DNA of 64,000 nucleotides from Actinostola sp. cb2023. Lineage: Eukaryota; Cnidaria; Anthozoa; Actiniaria; Actinostolidae. Below are positions 53,201 to 63,911 of the stretch, in pieces; within the stretch, counting starts at the first letter, position 1; every line of letters begins with the position of its first letter. The notes below the pieces were generated by a model. That model was not told the DNA's origin. It made no database searches and saw only the letters and a list, made by a program, of their open reading frames with translations. The position numbers and the translations under genes are program-made. The stretch covers positions 248,001 to 312,000 of the forward strand of contig JAUJYZ010000876.1 in the NCBI GenBank assembly GCA_033675265.1. Direction: 5' to 3'.

Positions 53201-54120
53201 CTAAACAAATAAAAATAAAAATAAAATATTATTCACTAATACCTTTTTTGCTGAAACCTGCATGCCTACAATTGGATCCCCATGGGAGGGGGAGGTGATG
53301 GGATGGGATGGGATGGGATGGGATGGGAGGTATATACTACATGTGTACTCCAGAAATTTAGGGTAAATTCACCGCGTCTCACCATGAAGCTATACATTTT
53401 AAGGATACAAAATCTTGAAATAATGCCACAAATGTATCCACATAGAAATCACCAATAATTAAACTCCCTATTTGAGTGAATGTATTGGACTCGACCCTAC
53501 ACTATTGAGCGGCACATACATTCATCTATACATTATTTATAAAACAGTTGTGATATAACATCCTATCTCTTTGTGGCTGCATGGCTGCATGTTTGTATCA
53601 GTGGATTATATACGAACCAAAGCCGAGTATCATGTAAACACATATCCCTCTCGAGAGAGGTCTTGCATTCATAAGTAGGAAGCCATATAAAGGATTAATT
53701 ATTAAAACTTTCTTATGGTGGAATTATAATGCAAAGATCAATGATCTCAGACCCTAAATAAGACGTTCGGTTGACCTATACCTGCTTCACATGCAGTCAG
53801 TCGATCTTTAACACTGCTGGAATAGAACTGATTAATAAAACATCAGTGTTAATATATGTTTTATTAATGAGTTTTATAACTGCAGGTATATATATAGCCT
53901 GAGAGAGATTCATGCATGCGACCAGCGATAATTAAATGGACAAACCTGTTTGGACCAATTGCTCATGAATTATTGATGAGTTTTTAAACACTCTGGGAGA
54001 TCAGTAGAGCATTAATTAATTAAGTTGCAAGGCTTGATTCTCTCAAGTACTACATCACCTACACAGTGTAGTGTTTATATCACAGTACTTATGTAGACAT
54101 GCATGTACATTTTACATTAT

Positions 54121-54250
54121 AGACTGTGAACATGCAGTCCCTCCAGACTCTTAAAATTCTCTCTCTATATAATCCTTGCACGTCTGTATTTCTTTTTCTC
54201 TTGTTCGACTGAGTCTGGAGGGAAAAGGGGGACTGCATGTTCACAGTCTA
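54121..54250. mobile_element. Palindromic MITE in copy A intron 1, older than the duplication
   Basis: AGACTGTGAACATGCAGTCC is mirrored at its end. The matching element lies at 56731-56836 in copy B intron 1 at the corresponding place, so the insertion predates the inverted duplication. Confidence 0.75.
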
Positions 54251-54352
54251 ATTTTACATCACAGCTTGAATATGGGAGATACCAAATATGGCTATAGCTG
54301 CACTTCCCCGTACCACCCCTCCCCTAAAAGCATTATGAATAAGATTTTGCAC

Positions 54353-54891
54353 CTTAGAATCAGAGTAGTTGGAATGGTAATATTGAACAATATGGCTTGA
54401 AGATATGGAGCTGTTCTTTTACCACTCGACGAATACACAATTAAAACACCGACAACTGCAGCCAAAAATCCAGTCAAGACCGTCAGTTTATGGGAAATTC
54501 TACGATCAAAGTGTCGTCCAGCAGTTAGCAAAACATCAAGGTTCTTGATGACCAAGCTGACGCCGAATAAGATCATAAAAATGAACGAGGTAAACACCGA
54601 CACAAACAAATCATCCATGAACGGCTGGAAGCGACTGGATTGAGTGTCATTGCTGTTGGTTTTACAATTGTTTAGTGTCTTATTTCCATCTTTTCTCCCA
54701 GAGTCGATCCACAATGGTAACGTAATGTTTTGTCCAGTTGTACCGACAACGATCAGAAAAGCAAAGAATACATTCTGTAACACGACTGATCTACTTGAAT
54801 GACGTTCAATAATTGGCAAGGTTTCTTTGCTTTGTCTTTGTGTGGAATATTGAGAGCTTACGGAGAGACCAGAGTCCCCCAAAGCCTCCAT
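54353..54891 (-). CDS. CRT-like copy A exon 1
   Basis: Encodes MEALGDSGLSVSSQYSTQRQ through four membrane spans to IPTTLILR, donor CTAAG|GTGCAA. It has two codons fewer than copy B (SGRKDG against SGIRRKDG). The frame is intact. Confidence 0.85.
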
Positions 54892-55060
54892 GAAACTGTG
54901 AATCTGTAAATCCTGTGGTATTGAAAATAAATTGAATTGAATTGAATTGAATTGTGAATCCCTTGTAATGAAAATATTGTGATTATTGTAATTATCACGT
55001 GAGGATAGCTAGGTCACGATATGCGTGACAAAAATTACAAAGGAAGCCCGAGATCAGCTA

Positions 55061-55133
<73 letters not shown>

Positions 55134-56115
55134 TAATAATAATAATAATGGAAACCATTTCATGTATTTTTGGCTAGTTTCCAGATATTATGTTCATCGA
55201 CAGTTTTCCCACAATATTTACTGTGTTTGGTGACTTTAATCGCTGTAAAATACATTTATTTGGGAAATCCTTTGTGTTGTTGCTGTTTTGTCCCCCTCTT
55301 AGCGACCATCATCCTTAGTGTTTAAACACTATATATTGCTTTGATTTGACGTCATAGTGGTTGGTATAGGGCAATTTGTATTCAAAGTTTTAAATATATA
55401 ATCCAAGAATGGAAAATTTATTTCATATTTCGATTAATAGTTTATCATCAAACATAAAATAAAAGTAAAAAACATGCCTTGCAAGATGTGATTCAGTCTA
55501 TTAACTTTCTGGATTCGCAACCAGTTGCCGACACGTTGTCGCCTAGCCTGCGAATTGAGCCGCTTTTTGGCGGTCGTGGTCCTGTGGCGAGCGTAAAAAA
55601 GCGGCTCAGTATTCGCAGTTGTCGCCTAGATAGAAATGTCAATTTCAATTGTCTTCAAATCATGGCTAAAAACAAACTGCAGGGAGGCTTTTACATTCCT
55701 GGGAGCCCAATGGAATAATTATTGAATTGTATCAAGTCGTGAAAACTATACTGATCACGGAACAGTTGCAAGTAATCTCACGGCACTTCCAGCGTGCAAA
55801 CAAACTAGAGCCAGACATGCACAGTCTGTTGGTTAAACAAAGCCATGAGACTGGCATTTTCCTACAAGTCATGTACTAGTATATGACAACGGAAAACAAA
55901 AAAAAACAAAAAAATCTTCACTAGTTCATACCAGGAGACCAGGAGTTCATACATAATCTTTTCGAATGTAAATTTGATTATACGAATATTCATTTGAATA
56001 TTCAAAGCATCGTACAAAATGCGTTCATGCATGAAGTCCCTCACGTGATAATCACAATATTCCGTGACAATCACAACTTCCGTGACAATATTACAAGGGA
56101 TCGATTCACAGTTTC
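54892..56115. promoter_or_regulatory. Divergent promoter region between the two CRT-like copies
   Basis: The two start codons face away from each other over 1.2 kb. Outer parts are mirror images (GTGAATCCCTTGTAAT and TGATTATCACGTGAGG on one side, their complements at 56037-56110). The left side holds a GAATT pentamer run at about 54930-54953 and an AAT run at about 55067-55150. The central 1 kb is unique. No TATA box can be assigned with confidence. Confidence 0.5.
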
Positions 56116-56660
56116 ATGGAGGCTTTGGGGGACTCTGATCTCTCCGTAAGCTCTCCATATTCCATACAAAGACAAAGCAAAGAAAGCTTGCCAATTATTG
56201 AACGTCATTCGAGTAGATCAGTCGTGCTACAGAATGTATTCTATGCTTTTCTGATCGTTGCCGGTCAAACTGGACAAAACATTGTGTTACCCTTGTGGAT
56301 CGACTCTGGAATTCGAAGAAAAGATGGAAATAAGATTGCAAACAATTGTAAAACCAACAGCAATGACACTGATTCCAGTCACTTCCAGCCGTTCATGGAT
56401 GATTTGTTTGTGTTGGAGTTTACCTCGTTCATTTTTACGATCTTATTCGGCATCAGCTTGGTCATCAAGAATCTTGATGTTTTGCTAACTGCTGGACGAC
56501 ACTTTGATCGTAGAATTTCCCATAAACTGACGGTCTTGACTGGATTTTTGGCTGCAGTTGGCGGTGTTTTAGTTGTGTTTTCGGCGAGTGGTAAAAGAAC
56601 AGCTCCATATCTTCAAGCCATGTTGTTAAATATTAGCATTCCAACTACACTGATTCTAAG
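56116..56660 (+). CDS. CRT-like copy B exon 1
   Basis: Encodes MEALGDSDLSVSSPYSIQRQ to IPTTLILR, with the donor CTAAG|GTGCAA, ending in phase 2. It carries four spans and an N-glycosylatable-looking loop (NCKTNSNDTDSSHF). Confidence 0.9.
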
Positions 56661-57945
56661 GTGCAAAAACTTATTCATAATGCAATAAGGGGAGGGGTGG
56701 TACGGGGAAGTTTGGTATCTCCCATATATTAGACTGTACCCCTTTTCCCTCCAGACTCAGTCGGACCAGAGAAAAAGAAATCCAGACGCGCAAAGGATTA
56801 TTAGGGAGAGAAGAGTCTGGAGGGACTTCACAGTCTAATGTAAAATGTACTTGCATGTCTACATAATAATAATAATACATTCTGTGATATAAACACTATA
56901 CTGGGGGCCCCCAGGGGGTGGGGGGGGGGGGGGGGGGAGTGGGGGAGGAGACTCGGGGGTATCAGTGACGGGGAGGTGCAAATACCTTTTTGGGATTATC
57001 AATTTTCTGGTGGACTTTTTTTGATATAAAGATTCTGGCAAAGACTTTTTTATGGTTGATAAAAATGATATCCTACCGTTCTTGATTTTATGTGGAGAAA
57101 AAATGGGTTACGTTGTGGGCCGTTGGACTCTTTTGGGGTCTTGTTTTTGCGTAATGGACTTTTGGGGGGTTAAAAAGTTTGGCCTCATTCGCACCTCCCC
57201 GTCACTGATACCCCTGAGTACCCCCCCTGGGACTGGGAGTGGGTGATGTAGAACATGTTAAAACTCATCTATAATTCATGAGCAATTGGTCCAACCGGTT
57301 TGTCCAATCGGCACCAGTCACATGCATGCATGGATCTATATAAATATATATTTTACAGTTACAAGTTGATTGTCTTGGATCTCCACTATTATTCTACTTA
57401 TACAGTCATTTGCAAAAATTCTGGCCGCCACGAAATATCAATATATCGGGTGCATTATGGGTAATTAAATAATACTATTTTAAGTTTCCTAACTTACTAA
57501 ATGAAGCAAAATTTACAAACAACAAACGTAGGACTTAAATAAACATTATACTAAATATTTCTACCAACTTTGCTGGCGTTAACCCGCTTTAAGGGGAATT
57601 TTCGATTATTTAATTACCCATAATGCACCCGATATATTGATATATTGATATTTCGATATTTCGTAGCGGCCAGAATTTTTGCAAATGACTGTATATATAT
57701 ATATCATATATATAGGAAGAGTATTTTAGTACTATTTAGTACTAAAAGAAAGACACCAACTTGTTACTTTGTTACTGTTTATTCAGGACGTTTCGGCCAA
57801 CCTCTCTTTGGGACATAAATATATATATTTCAAAAACTCATGCATAATTAATGAGCAATTCGTCCAATCAGAAGGACGAAATCCATCACGTGCATGTACC
57901 TTTATACCCGGTAATGCACTGCATGCTTATTAGTATTCTTTATAT

Positions 57946-58032
<87 letters not shown>

Positions 58033-61000
58033 CTATATTATCGTGTCACTTATTTGCCTAGCTTACACAAGTGTAAAATATCCGGCCTAAAATATGAAAA
58101 TTTACAAAATATATATATAGATAGATGTATGTGCTGCAATATAAAATAATAGTGTAGGGTCGAGTCCAATATATTCACTCAAATAGGGAGTTTATTGGTG
58201 ATTTCTATGTGGATACATAAAACTGACATTATTTCAAGATTTTGTATGCTAAATAACTTCATGGTGAGGTGCGGTAGACCTGGATATGCCCTAAATTTCT
58301 GGAGTACACATGTAGTATACCTCCCCTCCCCTTCCCCTCCCCTCTCATGGGGATTCAATTGTACATGTAGCCATGCAGGTTTCAGCAAAAAGTTATTAGT
58401 GAATGATTATTAATATATTATTTTTATTTTTATTATTTATTACAGAGTTTTGTTTAATTCTTTAGGTACTGTATTCTGAAAAAATCACCTTCCAAAAGAA
58501 AACTGATTTGTGCTCTAGCAACTGTCCTTTCATTATTTGTGTGCCTACTGCCATCCATCATCCCTGAGATTGACCCAAAACATAGAAAGAACAAAGAACA
58601 AGGAGGAGCTAAAGGATTGGCTGGTATTCTATGGCCTTTGTGCTATATGCTAGGATTTGTAAGTATGGAGCTATTAAAGAGCATATACCCCAGGGGTGAT
58701 AACGCAGGGGTGATGGGGATCGATGCTCGTTGGAAATGTTGAAAATAACCCCAAAAGGTACCAATTATTCTAACCAAAAAATAACATCGAATGATTTCTA
58801 AGAATTTGTATGGAAAATGAATTGGCAAGAACTTGCCACCCAGCACATTTCCCCATAAGAATCCTAAATATAATTTTCGATTTATTTGTAATGTCATTTC
58901 TCCTGGTCCTAACATTGTCAACTGGAAATTCGCCTTTTTACTAATATCGAGTTGCTCTTCATTTCTGGAATTCATTTTGAATACTGCTGCTTGGTTTTAA
59001 GTGGGTGTGGTCACATAACCTCTTAGTGCAAGTCCTCCGACCAACGATTTAAATTACTTTTTTTTTTGCAGACTGTTGCAGCTACCAACAGCATAGTACA
59101 AGAGAAGTTACTCCAATATCAGCACGCTTCATCCACCAAGCAAGTGGATATGCTTTACATCTTGTTTTTAACCGAGCTTTTTCAGTGGCTCTTTTTATCA
59201 GCATTCTTTTGGGTTGATGCTCTTCCCTTCTTTGGCAACGTTGACAGCATAAACAAGGTTTTTGTGAAGTGAGTATTTTATAAAATATAGCTGCGCGATG
59301 ACGTCAAACGGTTTACCAGAATCCTTTGCAGAGACGCACGTGGAGATGGAACCCCCGAACGTCAGTGAAATCCATGCACGTGTACGGCACATTCATGTTG
59401 AGGAAGAAGACTGATTGGCGTTATTGACAGGCTAGCTTAGACTGTGATGTCGTGATGGGGGTACTCAGGAGTATCAGTGACGGGGAGGTGCGAATGAGGC
59501 CAAACTTTTTAACCCCCCAAAAGTCCATTACGCAAAAACAAGACCCCAAAAAAGTCCAACGACCCAAAATCGTAACCCCCAAATAAAATCGAGAATGGTA
59601 GGATATCATTTTTATCAACCCCCCAAAAAGTCCTTGCCAAAATCTTTATATCAAAAAAAGGCCACCAGAAAATTGATAACCCCAAAAAAGTCCCAAGCCG
59701 CGAATTTCAAACCCAAAAAAGGTCTTCGCACCTCCCCGTTACTGATACCCCTGAGTACCCCCCCCCCCCCCCCCCTGGGCTTGAACCCAGGGTAGATCGA
59801 TGCAGACTGAATTACACAATTACACATGAAAATAACTATGATATAACGCCCGCTCTGATTGGCCAAAGGATGCGTATGCCGCGTGCTCTATTTCTTCAAT
59901 ATAGTAGCCCTGTAATAACCGAACACTTTAATTTCCTTTCTAGCTTTTACTTTGGCCTGAGATGTTTCTTCGGCTACGCTGGCTGCTCCTTTTACCCTGC
60001 ACTCTACTGTACTATATCTATGTCATGTTTCATTGTTTTTTTTGTCGGAGGGGCATGTCTTCTGCGATACTCTGAAGGAGCAACATATGTAGCCATAGTA
60101 TCGGTAAGTTATTCCAGTCACGTGATCCCAGGGGACAGTGTTTGAACGAACCCCGTCCTAATGAAATAAAATGTGTTGGATATAATGTGTAGCCAAAGAG
60201 TTCCCCAAGGGCGGATCCAGGATTTTTTTTAGGAGGGGGTGCACCATCTTTTAGGAGGGGGTGCACCATTTATAATCAGGACGTACACTCAAGCACCAAT
60301 AACGCAGTAGAAACAGCTCAGGGTGCACACCCCCTGCACCCCTCCCCTAGGTCCGCCCCTGTTCACCATGTACAACATATGCTTTATACTCAAGTTTGTG
60401 GGATTATAATTCCGTTTCCGATCCCCATTGGCCAAATCATTGATCGTGTCTCCTTTAGGGTCGGTTTACACTGTCAAAGTTTCTTTGATCAACGTTAGTG
60501 ATATAGGCAAGTCTAAGTCTGATTAATCAAAGAGTGTGATTAAAGTGTTTGACAGCAATTTAGATGGAACTCGCTCAGTTTGAAGAAACTTTGACAGTGT
60601 AAACCGGCCTTATCCAATTATAGTTGTTGCATTTTTTTTTTGAAAATCGATTTACATTTGAAGTGAATAGTGGGATGTTTCAGTATTTTGTAATTTGAGT
60701 TTCGCATTTGCGATCGAATTATGCTAATTCGGTGACGTGAGTTGATTTTTTTTCATACCTTATTTTAAATTGTTTTCAAGCAGCACTCTTGAAATACCAA
60801 AAAAAAAAATGTATATCAAGAGAATAAAGTTGTAGAAAATGTTAATAATTTGCACAAGGGCGCTTTTGTATAATAAATTAAAAACAATCTGACGTCACCA
60901 AATTATCATATCACGATTTCAAACCTTTATAACTCGCAAATGCAAAGTCCAAAGCACAAAGTACCGAAACATCATAAAAAATAAAATAATTCATATGCAC

Positions 61001-61249
61001 TTTAAATATTTCTAATTTGTTGTCTCGACTTCAAAATAGTTGAATATATTTTCCGTTTACATGTTTTAAAATAGTCATTTTTATTTGGATCTTCAGGCCA
61101 TCTCAACTCCCTCAGGATTTCTCTTTTGGACACTTTTCAAAGAACAGCCGTCTTTCCACTGGCATCCTGAAGTGAGCGTAACAGTATGGTTGAACATTGT
61201 AGGTCTTGTCATCATGGTGCCATCGATCTACTTGTATAACTCTGGGTAG
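56116..61249 (+). CDS. CRT-like transporter, copy B (intact, 5 exons, 415 aa)
   Basis: Exons 56116-56660, 58466-58658, 59072-59268, 59944-60103 and 61097-61249 join in frame to 416 codons including TAG. The protein has a cytosolic-looking N-terminus (residues 1-33) and ten predicted spans. These are about residues 34-58, 97-112, 136-155, 160-180, 190-212, 228-252, 265-290, 310-330, 336-366 and 385-408. ILWPLCYMLGF, LFQWLFLSAFFWVDALPFFG, LLRYSEGATY and TPSGFLFWTLF are hallmarks of CRT-like proteins of the drug/metabolite transporter superfamily. These are thought to move amino acids, peptides or other small solutes across acidic organelle membranes. Span 8 (YCTISMSCFIVFFVGG) differs strongly from copy A. 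The start codon is supported by matching sequence in both copies. Confidence 0.88.
56731..56836. mobile_element. Palindromic MITE in copy B intron 1
   Basis: Counterpart of 54121-54250, with AGACTGT and ACAGTCT ends and CCTCCAGACTC words inside. Confidence 0.7.
56905..57240. mobile_element. MITE with GGGGTATCAGTGACGGGGAG ends
   Basis: The left end GGGTATCAGTGACGGGGAGG and right end CCTCCCCGTCACTGATACCC are complementary, bounded by G or C runs. A second copy lies at 59455-59780 in the same gene. The interior has TTTTATGTGGAG-type AT-rich sequence with no gene. Confidence 0.8.
57403..57691. mobile_element. Tc1/mariner-type MITE, second copy
   Basis: CAGTCATTTGCAAAAATTCT ends with TA on both sides. 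It shares GGTGCATTATGGGTAATTAA and the inner segment with 44215-44495. It sits in copy B intron 1 and is not at the matching place in copy A. Confidence 0.85.
57949..58032. repeat. AAT microsatellite in copy B intron 1
   Basis: About 28 units of AAT. It gives a poly-Ile frame that is an artefact. Confidence 0.9.
58466..58658 (+). CDS. CRT-like copy B exon 2
   Basis: Acceptor TTCTTTAG|GTACTG, donor GGATTT|GTAAGT. Encodes YCILKKSPSKRKLICALATV through LLPSIIPEIDPKHRKNKEQG to MLGF. The phase fits exon 1. Confidence 0.88.
59072..59268 (+). CDS. CRT-like copy B exon 3
   Basis: Acceptor TTTTTTTTTGCAG|ACTGTT, donor GTGAA|GTGAGT. Encodes TVAATNSIVQEKLLQYQHAS and span 7. Confidence 0.9.
59455..59780. 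mobile_element. Second GGGGTATCAGTGACGGGGAG MITE, in copy B intron 3
   Basis: GGGTACTCAGGAGTATCAGT at the left mirrors ACTGATACCCCTGAGTACCC at the right. The interior is full of A-runs after C-runs (CCCCAAAAAAGTCC). Confidence 0.8.
59944..60103 (+). CDS. CRT-like copy B exon 4
   Basis: Acceptor CCTTTCTAG|CTTTTAC, donor GTATCG|GTAAGT. Encodes FYFGLRCFFGYAGCSFYPAL, a diverged span 8, and LLRYSEGATYVAIVS. Confidence 0.9.
60205..60361. mobile_element. MITE with GGGCGGATCCAGG/CCTAGGTCCGCCC ends
   Basis: The ends are complementary. Inside, TTTAGGAGGGGGTGCACCAT occurs twice in tandem and CACCCCCTGCACCCC faces it. It is related to 39053-39296 by its termini and lies in copy B intron 4. Confidence 0.7.
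60605..61006. mobile_element. AGTGCA/TTAA family element in copy B intron 4
   Basis: It shares GAAGTGAATAGTGGGATG, ATGCTAATTCGGTGACG and ATCACGATTTCAAACCTTTA with 39591-41728. The right end is TATGCACTTTAA, while the left end has lost the first bases. Confidence 0.75.
61097..61249 (+). CDS. CRT-like copy B exon 5 (last)
   Basis: Acceptor GATCTTCAG|GCCATC. Encodes AISTPSGFLFWTLFKEQPSF through span 10 to YLYNSG and TAG. Confidence 0.92.
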   Translation, partial: AISTPSGFLFWTLFKEQPSFHWHPEVSVTVWLNIVGLVIMVPSIYLYNSG

Positions 61250-61264
61250 GTGCAACATTTATTT

Positions 61265-61680
61265 GAGGTTCAGCATATTGAATAAATAAAGGAAGGAAGG
61301 GAGTAAAGAAGGATCTGAGGAAGAAATGAATGAAAGGAGGAGGGAGGAAGGAAGGGAATGAGGAGGGAGGAAGGAAGGGAATGAGGAGGGAGGAAGGAAG
61401 GGAATGAGGAGGGAGGAAGGAAGGGAGTAAAGAAGGATCTGAGGAAGAGATGAATGAAAAGGGTGAAGAAGGAAGGACGAACAAAAGGAAGGATTGATCA
61501 AGAGAGGGACGACGGAAGAGAGGAAGCAGAAATGAAGGAAAGGGTGAAGAAGGAAGGACGAACGAAAGGAAGGATTGAGAGAGGAACGACGGAAGGGAGG
61601 AAGGATGGATGGAAGATCAGAAATGAAGGAAAGGGTGCATGAAGAAGGGAGAAATGAAGGGAAGGAGTGAGGAAGGAACA
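61265..61680. repeat. GGAA-type purine-rich repeat after copy B
   Basis: GGAGGAAGGAAGGGAATGAG is repeated in tandem, followed by diverged AAGGAAGGACGAAC units. The matching place in copy A (45130-45235) has only about 100 bp, so this array expanded on one side. Pro/Ser/Phe frames here are artefacts. Confidence 0.85.
61281..61290 (+). terminator. Candidate polyadenylation signals for copy B
   Basis: AATAAATAAA lies 32 nt after the stop codon, mirrored in copy A. Confidence 0.5.
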
Positions 61681-61849
61681 TTTTATGGCCTCAAGTGTTT
61701 GCCAGTAAGAGTACAGACAACTCCAACCATCTGCAATTTGTTAATTTGTTTATTCACTAGCTAGCTAGCGTAGGGAGGGTGGGGGTAAACTAGATGTGTT
61801 TCGTTGTTACTTTTTTATTCTGGGTGCCCCCCTACCCCCCACAATTTCC

Positions 61850-62680
61850 TGGGTCCTCGCTATGTCCCTTACCCTGCTAGCAGAGTTTCCTCTTTGGTCA
61901 ATGGTTTTGTATTTATCTTTTGCTGTATAGGCTTTTGCTTCTGTTTCTTGATCGTCCGAGAGTAAACTCTGCCAGGATTCGCCACATTTCTCGTTGAGCA
62001 TGCGCGACGGTTACGTCATGGGTTGCGTAGCGACGACAATGCATAGTTGACTAACGGTAATCAATAAAGTCTTTTTTTTACAATACTTTATTCCTAGATT
62101 TGTACATTCTTCTATTTGGTCAGCAATTAATAAGTTCAGAGGAGTTATAACGATAGCTAGAGGATTTGCCAGTCAGTGGGAAACGATTGTCCACTGACTG
62201 CGATGTTTTATTCGAACCGCCGTATAAACTGGTAAACATCCAAACACATTCCCACCTTGATTGCCAGTTCTTGATGTATTGACAGCCTCTCTAATATTCC
62301 TCTACGTGAAACAACAGCTCCATCGAAAATAACATTTCGAATCAGTGGACGTACGCCATATTTGTTTGGTAACGAAGGCTCAATATTCTAACCAGCGGCA
62401 ATTCATTAGACTCTGCTTACGCATACCGTGGGCTCATTTATAGCCAGATGAAACATGTTTATTTTATGCGTGCGCCTGTAAACCGGTTTAAACCAGTTTC
62501 TATCATCCAAGAATTTGGAAGAAACCGTCGCGCATGCTCAACGAGAATTGTGGCGAATCCTGGCAGAGTTTACTCTCGGACGATCAAGAAACAGAAGCAA
62601 AAGACTATACAGCAAAAGATAAATACAAAACCATTGACCGAAGAGGAAACTCTGCTAGCAGGGTATATGTCCCTGTGTAC
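61850..62680. mobile_element. Element with about 150-bp inverted ends, right arm only
   Basis: 61860-62012 and 62526-62672 are reverse complements, for example CTGCCAGGATTCGCCAC and GTGGCGAATCCTGGCAG. The middle (62013-62525) has no coding signal. It is missing from the left arm of the duplication. Confidence 0.75.
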
Positions 62681-62754
62681 ATTCTGAAAAAGTTCCACAT
62701 ATAAGTATTAAGTGGTGCAAGGATTTCGATCATATTGCAAAGTATACCGAGTAG

Positions 62755-63012
62755 CTAGATATTACAGCGCCAATTATCCGAGCCACAAGTGACAATACGT
62801 ACAGTACGAACAACAAAAGGAAAACTGGATGTGGAACTAATCAAAGGATTTTTCTTACAGAAAAACACAGACATTGCAACACAGTGACCAACGCGATTTA
62901 GAAACCAGCCCCTTACTTGGAAAATCATCGTCTTCTGGCTTATAAGATATTGACAGACTTTATTTAAGCAGCGGGGAATCCCATTCAGCAACAATGCTGT
63001 TATCCTGCTGGG
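62755..63012. other. Right-arm counterpart of 44813-45040
   Basis: Reverse complement of the outer left-arm block. Homology stops at GCTGTTATCCTGCTGGG, where an inserted element begins, and resumes at 63894. Confidence 0.75.
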
Positions 63013-63893
63013 CATCGCACAGAAATTTGTGTCACATCCGGGATTTTATCCTAATTATATGCTAGACCCATTCCCATTACGGCACTCGGCCACTGATCTT
63101 CGTAAAATTTACAGTAAAATTGAAGAAAGTCAATGTTTAGGCTGTCATTTACAAATGAACCAGTGATCTACGATACAAAACAACAACGGAATACAAAATG
63201 CTTGCGACTAAAGTTTACTTGCCAAGTTATCGATTGTAAATATCCTTTCGTCCTCTAGCGATTTTTTCAGGGTGAATGTCAGGTCTCCGTAGTGTTCGTA
63301 TGTATGGGATTTCATCATGCCAGCAGTTCGATCGATTCCTGTTGCTCAGCCTTGCGAAATATAGTAAAAACAACACTTGAATTTTGGTGCCCCGACATAG
63401 CTCGATTGCTTCCAATATCAATCTTTCTTCCATACCAATGTTCTCTAGCGATTTTCCTTGAAGTTCTGTTTCATACCAACGAATCCAAGCAGTCGAAAAT
63501 GTCAAATTACGAGACGATTTTTAGCTTCAAAACACTTCCATCGGCTGCCATTTTTCTCTGACCTTGCAGCCTAGCCTCCATTGCTATAGCTACATAAATT
63601 TAAGCACCAGTTTCTTTTTCACCACGGACAAAATAAGCCGCGAAGTCAGGGGAGTTTATAACAATGGATCGAGCGTTTGGCCGGGCGGGAACTGGGTTCC
63701 AGTTTAAGAGAATAACCCGCGAATTTCACTATATTAGCCCCTAAAAAAGCTTTTCCCACCAAATTTTCGATATATTTTCTACTTTAGGGGAAAACTCTGA
63801 GATTTAAATAAGAATAGTTTATCGCTCCTTCAAATATAACGTATTTTAAGGATATGACCGATTTGTATGGGTAATTCTGTGCGATGGGGTCCC
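63013..63893. mobile_element. 880-bp insertion with CATCGCACAGAA ends
   Basis: CATCGCACAGAAATT and AATTCTGTGCGATG are inverted ends that interrupt the outer block of the duplication exactly. The interior contains a 92-codon minus-strand frame (63505-63227) with no recognised motif. Confidence 0.7.
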
Positions 63894-63911
63894 TGGTAAA
63901 GACTTTGACGT

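Larger units (their letters stand above)
45244..54891 (-). pseudogene. CRT-like transporter, copy A (frameshift in exon 2)
   Basis: Exons: 54891-54353, 53200-53006, 51273-51077, 46814-46655, 45396-45244. The family is CRT-like in the drug/metabolite transporter superfamily, named after the Plasmodium chloroquine resistance transporter, with ten membrane spans. Exon 2 is 195 nt against 193 in copy B because of two extra bases (TCACACCTACC against TCACCTTCC). In frame with exon 1 it reaches TGA after 13 codons. All splice sites and the other exons are intact, and exon 4 keeps YGTLYILSFIGYFVGSACLL. It is either a recent pseudogene, an allele with an error, or an assembly slip. Exon 1 alone would give a 180-residue fragment. 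Confidence 0.8.

Noticed and set aside
53284..53330. GGGAT repeats as a possible telomeric tract
   Set aside because: Only about six imperfect units inside an intron, and the unit is not a known animal telomere repeat.
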